A stretch of DNA of 12,038 nucleotides. Origin: Dehalococcoidia bacterium UBA1123 (GTDB taxonomy: Bacteria; Chloroflexota; Dehalococcoidia; Lucifugimonadales; UBA1123). The stretch is from assembly GCA_002313895.1 (NCBI GenBank), contig DCAW01000095.1, positions 1 through 12,038 of the forward strand. Reading direction: 5' to 3'. Within the stretch, counting starts at the first letter, position 1. Each line of letters starts with the position of its first letter. Under the pieces are notes generated by a model that was not told where the DNA came from, did no database searches, and saw only the letters and a program-made list of their open reading frames with translations. Below are positions 1 through 5,990 of the stretch, in pieces. The translations under genes were made by a program, and so were the position numbers.

Positions 1-31
1 CGACTGATCCTGAGCTAGTCGGAGCTATGAA

Positions 32-1402
32 TTAAGAAGGTGGTGCGGTCAGTTGCGCGGCGAGTTGTGTGGTGTAGCTGCCGTCTTGGAATCGTTCAGA
101 TTCGAGAGCCTTGATGTGAAACGGCACGTTGGTCTTGATGCCCTCGATACGGGCATTACGAAGGGTCGATAGCATTTTATCGATAGCGGCAGACCTACCG
201 TCGGCGTGGATCAGAATTTTTGCGATTAGAGGGTCGAAGTAGCTGGAAACCTCGTCGCCTGCGCGCACTCCCGACTCGACGCGGATGCCGTCGCCGGATG
301 GAATGCTCCAATCTGACAGCAGGCCAGGGGACGGGAGGAAGCTATCCGGGTCCTCGGCGCAGATGCGAACTTCGAGGGAGTGGCCCTGGGGTCGGATGTC
401 CGACTGAGTTATGTCCAGAGGTTCACCGGATGCGACTCGAATCTGTTGCTCCACCAGATCGAATCCCGTGGTCATCTCGGTGATGCCATGTTCAACTTGA
501 AGGCGAGTGTTGGTCTCCAGAAAGTAGAATTTTCCATCAGGATCGACCAGAAACTCGAAGGTTCCGGCGTTCTGATATCCAATACCACGCGCCGCAGTCA
601 GGGCGGCTTCGGTTATCGCGGCTCGTTGAGAGTTAGAAAACAGGGGCGCGGGAGTCTCCTCGATGAGTTTCTGGTGCCTTCGTTGGACCGAACACTCCCG
701 CTCGAACAGGTGAATCACGTTTCCGTGTTTGTCTCCCAACACTTGCACCTCGACGTGCCGAGCGTCGGGGATGTATTTTTCGAGATAGAGGTCGTCGCTT
801 CCGAAGGCACGATTGGACGCAGAGCCAGCGCGTCTGAGGGCGCGACTCAGCCGTTCAGGCCCCGGAATTATCCCCAGTCCGATTCCTCCTCCGCCCTCAC
901 TGGCCTTGACCATGACGGGATATCCGATGGCCTGCGCCTGTTCCTCGATGTCGGCGGAGCCGTCCAGAGAACCCGACGTCCCCGACAGCACGGGAACGCC
1001 CAGACCTCGAAGCGTCTCGCGCGCTTCGCGCTTGTTCGCCATCGAACTGATGACTTCAGCCGGTGGCCCGATGAAGGCTATCCCCGCCTCGACGGATGCG
1101 CGCGCAAAGTTGGGATTCTCAGAGAGGAAACCGTAACCAGGATGAATGGCGTCAACTCCGGCTTTTGCGCCGATGGCTACGAGGCCGGCGATGTCCAGGT
1201 ATCCGTAACCAGGCATTTCATGTTCCGGCACAGGATATGCTTCGTCGGCCATCTCCACATGGAGGCTGGATTTTTCTATTCTCGAATACACCGCCACTGA
1301 TCTGATTCCTAGGCTTTTACAGGCGCGAAGAACCCGGCAGGCTATCTCCCCACGATTGGCGACCAGAATTTTTTGTATTTTTCTCAGGTTATTGATAGTC
1401 AT
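32..1402 (-). CDS. accC: Biotin carboxylase subunit of an acyl-CoA carboxylase
   Basis: This 456-residue protein is an ATP-grasp biotin carboxylase, which uses ATP and bicarbonate to carboxylate the biotin on a carrier protein. It is close to the usual ~450 residues. The N-terminal domain opens with KILVANRGEIACRV (11-24) and has HPGYGFLSENPNFA (87-100). By alignment from memory with E. coli AccC, the key residues are all present: K124, K166, H216 (HVEVQ), K245 (HQKLIEE), E283, E296, N298, R300, E304 (LQVEH) and R346 (EVRICAEDP). The glycine-rich ATP loop reads GGGGIGLG (170-177) rather than GGGGRGM, a variant I associate with urea carboxylase-like and some acyl-CoA carboxylases. QVEH is followed by G instead of the usual P. 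It is the last minus-strand gene, 37 bases after the carrier protein. The start has only a weak GGTGTGA upstream. The acyl-CoA substrate is set by the carboxyltransferase, which is not in view. Confidence 0.93.
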   Translation of the reverse strand: MTINNLRKIQKILVANRGEIACRVLRACKSLGIRSVAVYSRIEKSSLHVEMADEAYPVPEHEMPGYGYLDIAGLVAIGAKAGVDAIHPGYGFLSENPNFARASVEAGIAFIGPPAEVISSMANKREARETLRGLGVPVLSGTSGSLDGSADIEEQAQAIGYPVMVKASEGGGGIGLGIIPGPERLSRALRRAGSASNRAFGSDDLYLEKYIPDARHVEVQVLGDKHGNVIHLFERECSVQRRHQKLIEETPAPLFSNSQRAAITEAALTAARGIGYQNAGTFEFLVDPDGKFYFLETNTRLQVEHGITEMTTGFDLVEQQIRVASGEPLDITQSDIRPQGHSLEVRICAEDPDSFLPSPGLLSDWSIPSGDGIRVESGVRAGDEVSSYFDPLIAKILIHADGRSAAIDKMLSTLRNARIEGIKTNVPFHIKALESERFQDGSYTTQLAAQLTAPPS

Positions 1403-1423
1403 AGCTCACACCGAATGCAACCA

Positions 1424-1444
1424 AGCTGATAGCTGATGGCTAAT
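1424..1444 (-). repeat. Degenerate heptad tandem repeat (GCTGAtx), copy 1
   Basis: Read on the plus strand, the gap between the biotin carrier and biotin carboxylase genes holds GCTGATA, GCTGATG and GCTAA in succession, a 7-base unit with constant GCTG. It runs into the stop codon of the carrier gene. The same family appears in inverted orientation at 5829-5863, sharing the 11-mer GCTGATAGCTG. Confidence 0.6.
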
Positions 1445-1664
1445 CAGTAGTAATCTCCAGCATGGGGTCGCCCTCTGAGACGTTCTGGTCATCGGCGACC
1501 ATGAGCTTGGAAAGCGTGCCTTCGTGCTGGCTGAAGACCTCGTTCTCCATCTTCATAGACTCGATGACTACCAGCATGTCACCTACGGTCACGCTGTCGC
1601 CCTCAGCGACGTTGATCTCGATGATTCTGCCCGTCATAGGCGCGTTCATAGTTACAGATGCCAT
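1440..1664 (-). CDS. Small biotin carboxyl carrier protein (biotinyl domain)
   Basis: This 74-residue protein is a single biotinyl/lipoyl-attachment domain. The motif ESMKMENEV (35-43) places the lysine to be biotinylated at K38, about 36 residues from the C-terminus, the usual spacing. The N-terminal APMTGRI (8-14) and the EGD turns (21-23 and 64-66) are also typical. It lacks the N-terminal extension and Ala/Pro linker of E. coli AccB, so it resembles the short stand-alone carriers of acyl-CoA (propionyl-, methylcrotonyl-) carboxylases or the free carriers of decarboxylases. The biotin carboxylase follows 37 bases downstream and is its obvious partner. A Shine-Dalgarno AAGGTGA (complement at 1672-1678) sits 7 bases before the ATG. 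The stop codon lies inside a short heptad repeat that fills the gap to the next gene. Confidence 0.92.
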   Translation of the reverse strand: MASVTMNAPMTGRIIEINVAEGDSVTVGDMLVVIESMKMENEVFSQHEGTLSKLMVADDQNVSEGDPMLEITTD

Positions 1665-1700
1665 TTCTTATTCACCTTCGCTCAAATTATTTCGGAGTCT

Positions 1701-2876
1701 TTATTCTTTCATCAGTCCGATGATTCCATGTTCCGCATGCCTGTCTATCTCAGCGTTCGACATTGAGAGCAGATTGTGCAACAACTGGCGGGTGTGCTCT
1801 CCTAGTTGAGGGGATGGGTTCTGTTTGGTCGCCGGAGTTGATGACAACCGAATGGCCTGCCCCGGGTATCGCTTGACACCCAGGTCTGGCTCGTCGATGT
1901 CCATCATGAAACCACGCTGGTTCATGTGCGGGTCTTCCAGCATTTGCCAGTTGTTCACTGCTGCTCCCGCTGCTATGTTGAGGCTCTGAAGCGTTACGGT
2001 CAGCTCACGGGAATCGTGTTTGACGCTCCATTGGCCCACCAACTCATCCAACTCGGCCCTGTGGCTCACTCGGCTGGCGCTGCTGGCGAATCGGGAGTCG
2101 TCCCCATCCGAGTTGCCCATTAGCTTTTGGAGTATAGCCCACTGGTTGTCGGATGTGACACATATGGCGATCCACTGGTCGTCGTCTGAGCAGGGATAGA
2201 CGCCGTAAGGCGCATGATTGGGATGTGTGTTGCCGATCCGCAGGGGCTGAGTTCCAGTGCGGGAGAACGCGACGATATGCTCGCCAATCTGGCACACTGG
2301 GCCTTCGGAGAGCGCGAGGTCGATGAACTGTCCCTGCCCGGTCCTCTGACGATGTAGCAGCGCCGACATCAGGGCGCCTGCCCCGTTCATCGCAGCGAGG
2401 GGGTCGGGGTAGGCAATGCCGGAGACCATCGGCGGGCCGCCCGGATAGCCCATCAGGCTGGATATTCCGGTCATCGTCTCCACAGAAGGGCCGAAGGCGG
2501 GGTACTCGGCGTACTCGCCCTCCGAGCCGAATCCCGGCATCGAGCACATGATGATGTCTGGCTTCACGGTCTTCAAGTCCTCGTAGGTAAGATCGAAGTT
2601 TCGCATGACGCGCGGCCTGAAGTTCTCGATCACCACGTCGCTGATGTTAGTCAGGTCCAAAAGCAGTTGGCGGCCTTCAGGCTCGTCGAGGCGCAGGGCA
2701 AGGCCCAACTTGTTGCGATTCAGCTTGTTGTTGGTGCCGCTCTCGCGGTCAACGGGAACGCGAGGGTCGCTGATCTTAATGACTTCGGCACCGAAATCAG
2801 CCAGCATCCGCAGAGCCAGCGGGCCGGCCCAGACCCTGGTGAGGTCGAGAATCCGTATGTTTGATAGAGGTCCCAC
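1701..2876 (-). CDS. Family III CoA-transferase (CaiB/BaiF type), copy A
   Basis: This 391-residue protein belongs to the family III CoA-transferases, which move CoA between carboxylic acids through an enzyme-bound aspartyl anhydride/thioester. The start MGPLSNIRILDLTRVWAGPL and GAEVIKISDP (29-38) are the family N-terminus. VVIENFRP (81-88) and GFGSEGEY (115-122) follow. The probable catalytic aspartate is D158 in AYPDPLAAM, matching D169 of formyl-CoA transferase by position, followed by HRQRTGQGQFIDLAL. The C-terminus carries QLGEHTRQLL. The start codon is GTG, 3 bases after the acetyltransferase stop, with only a distant GGAG (complement 2889-2892), so translation may depend on coupling. 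The family covers oxalate, carnitine, mesaconate, benzylsuccinate and other acids; the substrate cannot be assigned here. It resembles copy C more than copy B. Confidence 0.93.
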   Translation of the reverse strand: MGPLSNIRILDLTRVWAGPLALRMLADFGAEVIKISDPRVPVDRESGTNNKLNRNKLGLALRLDEPEGRQLLLDLTNISDVVIENFRPRVMRNFDLTYEDLKTVKPDIIMCSMPGFGSEGEYAEYPAFGPSVETMTGISSLMGYPGGPPMVSGIAYPDPLAAMNGAGALMSALLHRQRTGQGQFIDLALSEGPVCQIGEHIVAFSRTGTQPLRIGNTHPNHAPYGVYPCSDDDQWIAICVTSDNQWAILQKLMGNSDGDDSRFASSASRVSHRAELDELVGQWSVKHDSRELTVTLQSLNIAAGAAVNNWQMLEDPHMNQRGFMMDIDEPDLGVKRYPGQAIRLSSTPATKQNPSPQLGEHTRQLLHNLLSMSNAEIDRHAEHGIIGLMKE

Positions 2877-2879
2877 GCG

Positions 2880-3434
2880 CTATGACTGCTCCAGACTGCG
2901 CCATTCGTCGGCAAGCATGCTGTACGCAGCGACGTCTTTGAAGTGATCGTAATGCCACTCGGACTGACGCTCCGTGCCTTCGTAAGTGAATCCCAGGCGT
3001 TCCGGCACTGCTCGACTGGGCAAATTATCCACTGCGGCCCGAATGACTATTCGGTTGTAGTCCAGTTCGTTGAATCCATAGGCAATCATCGCCGTGCAGG
3101 CTCTGGTTATCAGGCCTTTTTCTTGCTGATCTTCGCTAATACAGTAGCCAATCTCGGCGGCCCGGTTACTGGAATTGACGCGAGTGAAACCGACCGTGCC
3201 GACCAATTTACCTAGATGCCAGATGCCCATCGGCAGCAGTTCGCCTCGCCCAAAGAATTCCAGAGACGCCTTGATAAAGTCCCGTTCGTCATCCGCAGTG
3301 ACCGTGCCGTCCAGCCACGGTAGCCATTCCCATAAGTAGGCGCGGTTGCGGTCAACGAGAACGAACAGTTCATCGGCGTGCCGTTCATGGTGGAGGCGCA
3401 GTTCCGTGTCTTCATCTATTCGGTGACTGAACAT
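2880..3434 (-). CDS. GNAT N-acetyltransferase, RimJ/RimL family
   Basis: This 184-residue protein is a GCN5-related acetyltransferase of the ribosomal-protein-serine/alanine (RimJ/RimL, YdaF-like) type, which would transfer acetyl from acetyl-CoA to an amino group. Typical features are ELRLHHERHADELF near the N-terminus, the aromatic LWEWLPWLD (34-42), GTVGFTRV (79-86), EIGYCISEDQQEKGLITRAC (94-113) with the acetyl-CoA loop, and NLPSRAVPERLGFTYEGTER (137-156). The acceptor is unknown. A start at 3488 is possible but overlaps the upstream gene by 50 bases; the ATG at 3434 has an excellent AGAGGTGA ribosome site 4 bases upstream and begins where the family begins. The gene sits between two CoA-transferase genes, 4 bases after one stop and 3 bases before the next start, so it is surely co-transcribed. 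A metabolic link to CoA-transferases is not obvious. Confidence 0.88.
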   Translation of the reverse strand: MFSHRIDEDTELRLHHERHADELFVLVDRNRAYLWEWLPWLDGTVTADDERDFIKASLEFFGRGELLPMGIWHLGKLVGTVGFTRVNSSNRAAEIGYCISEDQQEKGLITRACTAMIAYGFNELDYNRIVIRAAVDNLPSRAVPERLGFTYEGTERQSEWHYDHFKDVAAYSMLADEWRSLEQS

Positions 3435-3438
3435 CTGA

Positions 3439-3446
3439 TCACCTCT
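3439..3446 (-). promoter_or_regulatory. Ribosome binding site overlapping the upstream stop codon
   Basis: On the minus strand this reads AGAGGTGA; its final TGA is the stop codon of CoA-transferase B, and the acetyltransferase ATG follows after 4 bases (TCAG). It fixes the acetyltransferase start at 3434 and predicts tight translational coupling of the two genes. Confidence 0.75.
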
Positions 3447-4623
3447 GGGTCTGTCTATCCAGACACAGATACTGAAGATTGTGTTCACCCAAAGTCGGGG
3501 CGCGGTCGAAGGTCGGTTGTGTCTCGGTCATTTGGACGGGAAGAGTCGGATAGGTGAGTTTGCCTGCAACGGGATGGTCCAGAGTCGTCCAAAGCCCCCT
3601 GCTCTGATACTGTGAGTCGTTCATTACCTCCTCGAGATCGGACACCGGAGCCACCGGAACGGCCCAGATTCCCGCCGCTTCCCTGAAGATGTCCTCTTTT
3701 GTTTTATCCTTCATCCAATCGATCAGAATGTCGTCGATCTCAGGAGCGAGCTGGCGTCTTTCTGGGAAGGTGGCGAAACGCGGGTCGCTCAGCATGTCCT
3801 GACGACCGATCAGAGTGCACATATTCTCCCACTGATGCTCGATGGACACCGCGAATGAGACGTGCCCATCCTTGCACGGCAGCATAGTTATGGGATACCG
3901 CCCATAGACTCCTGACTGTTCAAAACGGTTGCCGTGGCGCGACCTGACTACGTTGCTATAAGTGTGCATGACCGTCGTGAACTGATGCAGTGCGGCCAGC
4001 GATTCTATGACCGCGACTTCCACTTGCTGGCCCTCGCCAGTGTAATCTCGCGACCACAGGGCCGTCGTCGCGCCGAGGTAGCCGTGGAGTCCTGCCAGGT
4101 AGTCGGCCTGATAACCGGGGAGCATCAACGGCTCTCGGTTCTCGTCACCGGAAAGATACAGATAGCCTCCAAGAGCTAAACTAACCAGTGGAGTAGATTT
4201 CCAGTCGCGGTACGGCCCGGAGTTTCCAAAGTCGGTTATCGAGATGGCAATCAGGCCTGGATACTTATTGTGAAGCTGGTCGAACCCAAGCCCGAGACCA
4301 TCCAGTGTTCCCGACGGACTGGAGTCCAAGAGAATATCCGCCGATTCCAGCAAGCCGTCCAGAGTTGAGCGGTTGTTAGCGCAACGCCAGTCCAGCGTGA
4401 CGCTCTTTTTGCCTGTGTTCAGGTAGAGGAAGAGAGCGCTGGACTCCGGCTCTTCGACGTCGGGAAGGATCGGCTCCGCGCCACGGGTCCAGTCCCCGAC
4501 TTGTAGCCGTTCGACCTTGATAACCTCGGCTCCGAAAGCGGCAAGCAACCTGCCACAGTACGGGCCTGCGACCCCTTCGGCCAGCTCCAGCACCTTCAGG
4601 CCGTCCAGCGCGGTGGCGTTCAC
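3439..4623 (-). CDS. Family III CoA-transferase (CaiB/BaiF type), copy B, divergent
   Basis: This 394-residue protein is a second family III CoA-transferase. It shows LDGLKVLELAEGVAGPYCGR (6-25), GAEVIKVERLQVGDWTR (31-47), FLYLNTGKKSVTLD (65-78) and a probable catalytic D174 in GYQADYLAGLHG, followed by YTGEGQQVEVAVIES. It departs from the other two copies where they have the ENF segment: here the sequence is ADILLDSSPSGTLDG (95-109). I place the start at a GTG (position 4623) that overlaps the TAG of the upstream gene as TAGTG, with GGGGTGA (complement 4631-4637) 7 bases before it. A longer reading frame to 4818 exists, but its N-terminal part is unlike the family and overlaps the upstream gene by nearly 200 bases. 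The overlap with copy C suggests coordinated synthesis, possibly of a two-subunit enzyme. Confidence 0.9.
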   Translation of the reverse strand: MNATALDGLKVLELAEGVAGPYCGRLLAAFGAEVIKVERLQVGDWTRGAEPILPDVEEPESSALFLYLNTGKKSVTLDWRCANNRSTLDGLLESADILLDSSPSGTLDGLGLGFDQLHNKYPGLIAISITDFGNSGPYRDWKSTPLVSLALGGYLYLSGDENREPLMLPGYQADYLAGLHGYLGATTALWSRDYTGEGQQVEVAVIESLAALHQFTTVMHTYSNVVRSRHGNRFEQSGVYGRYPITMLPCKDGHVSFAVSIEHQWENMCTLIGRQDMLSDPRFATFPERRQLAPEIDDILIDWMKDKTKEDIFREAAGIWAVPVAPVSDLEEVMNDSQYQSRGLWTTLDHPVAGKLTYPTLPVQMTETQPTFDRAPTLGEHNLQYLCLDRQTQR

Positions 4624-5813
4624 TATTTGATCACCCCGTCCTCTTTGAGCTTCGCTATCTCCTCCTCGGATATGCCGAGGTCTTCGGACAGCACCTGGTT
4701 GGTATGCTCTCCCAACAGAGGCGGAGGCCCTTGAGGTGAGGCGGGAGTGCGGCTCAGGTGCTGCAACGCGCTGGCAAGCAGAGGCAGTTTGCCGATGGTC
4801 GGGTGATCGACTTCCCACAGGGACTTTCGAGCCTTCGCCTGCGGGTCCTTGAACACGTCTCCCAGAGTGTTGACCGGAGTGACCGTCACGCCGACACCGG
4901 CGATGGCCTCAATCCAGTGATCGCGGGTGTTGGTTTTGAACACTTCGGCGATCTTTCCAGCAAGCTCTTCACGATTCGCGATACGGGCGGCGTTGTCCTT
5001 GTATCGTGCATCGTCAGGCAGGGTCGTCAGGCCGAGAACGTCGCAGAACCGACGGAACTGGTCGTCGTTGCCCACGGCTATCATGAAGTGGCCGTCCGTT
5101 GCCTCGAAGGACTGGTACGGCGCGACCTGGGGATGAGCTGTTCCGATGCGACCCGGAACGACGTTATCGGTGAGGTAGCTCTGGGCGAGGTTCGCCATCG
5201 AGACGATGCCCACGTCGAACAGCGAAACGTCAACATGCTGGCCCAAACCGCTATTCTCCCGATCATAGAGGGCAGACAGGATGCCGATGGTGGCAGTCAG
5301 GCCTGTGAGGATGTCGATCCAGGCGACACCGACCTTGGAGGGCGGGCCGTCCGTTTCTCCGGTGACGCTCATGACGCCCGTCATTCCCTGAAGGGCTGCG
5401 TCATACCCCGGTTCAGGAGCGCGGGGGCCTGTTTGCCCGAATCCGGTCACCGACGCGTAGATGAGCCGAGGGTTGATCTTGGACACACTGTCGTAATCCA
5501 GGCCGCGACGGGCCAGGTCTCCGACCTTGAAATTCTCAACCAGGATGTCGGCCTTTTGGGCCATCTGCTTGATAATCGCCTGTCCGCGTTCGTCACGCAG
5601 GTTGACGATCATGCTTTTCTTGCCCCGATTGGCCGAGAGGTAGTACGCGCTCTCCCCCTCGATAAACGGAGGCCCCCACTTCCGGGTGTCATCACCCCAG
5701 GGAGACTCGACCTTCCAAACCGTCGCGCCCAGGTCAGAGAGTATTTGAGTCGAAAACGGCCCCGCAAGAATGCGGGAAAGGTCAAGCACGACGATATTGT
5801 CTAATGGTCCCAT
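4623..5813 (-). CDS. Family III CoA-transferase (CaiB/BaiF type), copy C
   Basis: This 396-residue protein is the first gene of the minus-strand operon and a standard-length family III CoA-transferase. It has MGPLDNIVVLDLSRILAGPF at the N-terminus, then ATVWKVESPWGDDTRKWGPPF (30-50), YYLSANRGKKSMIVNL (57-72), ILVENFKVGDLARRGLDY (90-107) and SVTGFGQTGP (121-130). The likely catalytic aspartate is D167 in VAWIDILTGL, essentially at the position of D169 in formyl-CoA transferase, followed by SGLGQHVDVSLFD. PLLGEHTNQVL lies near the C-terminus. The N-terminal half resembles succinyl-CoA-dependent CoA-transferases, but I cannot fix donor or acceptor. The ATG is preceded by AAAAGGTGA (complement 5818-5826) with 4 bases between. 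The operon promoter should lie in 5827-5990; no convincing -35/-10 pair was seen on this strand. Confidence 0.94.
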   Translation of the reverse strand: MGPLDNIVVLDLSRILAGPFSTQILSDLGATVWKVESPWGDDTRKWGPPFIEGESAYYLSANRGKKSMIVNLRDERGQAIIKQMAQKADILVENFKVGDLARRGLDYDSVSKINPRLIYASVTGFGQTGPRAPEPGYDAALQGMTGVMSVTGETDGPPSKVGVAWIDILTGLTATIGILSALYDRENSGLGQHVDVSLFDVGIVSMANLAQSYLTDNVVPGRIGTAHPQVAPYQSFEATDGHFMIAVGNDDQFRRFCDVLGLTTLPDDARYKDNAARIANREELAGKIAEVFKTNTRDHWIEAIAGVGVTVTPVNTLGDVFKDPQAKARKSLWEVDHPTIGKLPLLASALQHLSRTPASPQGPPPLLGEHTNQVLSEDLGISEEEIAKLKEDGVIK

Positions 5814-5828
5814 TCAATCACCTTTTGG

Positions 5829-5863
5829 TTAGCCTTCAGCCAACAGCTATCAGCCGTCAGCGG
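5829..5863 (-). repeat. Degenerate heptad tandem repeat (GCTGNNG), copy 2
   Basis: On the minus strand this stretch reads GCTGACG, GCTGATA, GCTGTTG, GCTGAAG, GCTAA: four 7-base units with fixed GCTG and a closing GCTAA, as in copy 1. It lies in the 177-base divergent gap just upstream of the ribosome site of CoA-transferase C, so it would fall in that operon's leader or promoter. Confidence 0.65.
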
Positions 5864-5875
5864 TTGTAGATTCAG

Positions 5876-5897
5876 CGCCAATGTTAAATGTTTGGCG
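5876..5897. promoter_or_regulatory. Palindrome in divergent intergenic region, possible operator
   Basis: CGCCAA (5876-5881) and TTGGCG (5892-5897) are perfect inverted 6-base arms around an AT-rich 10-base spacer. The position, between two divergent genes and about 60 bases from the minus-strand start and 94 from the plus-strand start, suits a regulator-binding site controlling one or both. No regulator gene is in the window and no motif family was recognised, so the function is inference. Confidence 0.35.
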
Positions 5898-5978
5898 ATG
5901 CCAGCACAACATGATGGCCGACCGCTTCAGGTGTCGCCGACGGTCGGGATGTTATCATGCCTCTCAATCATCACACTC

Positions 5979-5983
5979 GGAGG
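5979..5983 (+). promoter_or_regulatory. Ribosome binding site deciding the epoxide hydrolase start
   Basis: GGAGG lies 7 bases before the ATG at 5991. It decides in favour of this start over in-frame upstream starts, which would add 33 residues with no resemblance to the family. Confidence 0.75.
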
Positions 5984-5990
5984 AATCATC

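Noticed and set aside
1..21. CGACT/AGTCG inverted pair just after the biotin carboxylase stop, as a terminator
   Set aside because: The arms are only 5 bases with an 11-base loop and no T run, and the window ends there, so a terminator cannot be supported.
380..1300. A 306-residue plus-strand open frame opposite the biotin carboxylase gene
   Set aside because: It is fully antisense to a gene with unmistakable family motifs, shows no recognisable domain, and its composition is that of a shadow frame.
2044..2547. A 167-residue minus-strand frame inside CoA-transferase A
   Set aside because: It is an arginine/proline-rich shifted frame of the real gene on the same strand; the real frame is intact through the whole region, so it is not a frameshift remnant.
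4624..4818. N-terminal extension of CoA-transferase B up to 4818
   Set aside because: The extra 65 residues are unlike the family and overlap the upstream gene; the GTG at 4623 has a good ribosome site and the expected N-terminus.
4758..5804. A 348-residue plus-strand open frame opposite CoA-transferase C
   Set aside because: It lies entirely antisense to a clear CoA-transferase and shows no motif. It results from the codon pattern of the real gene.
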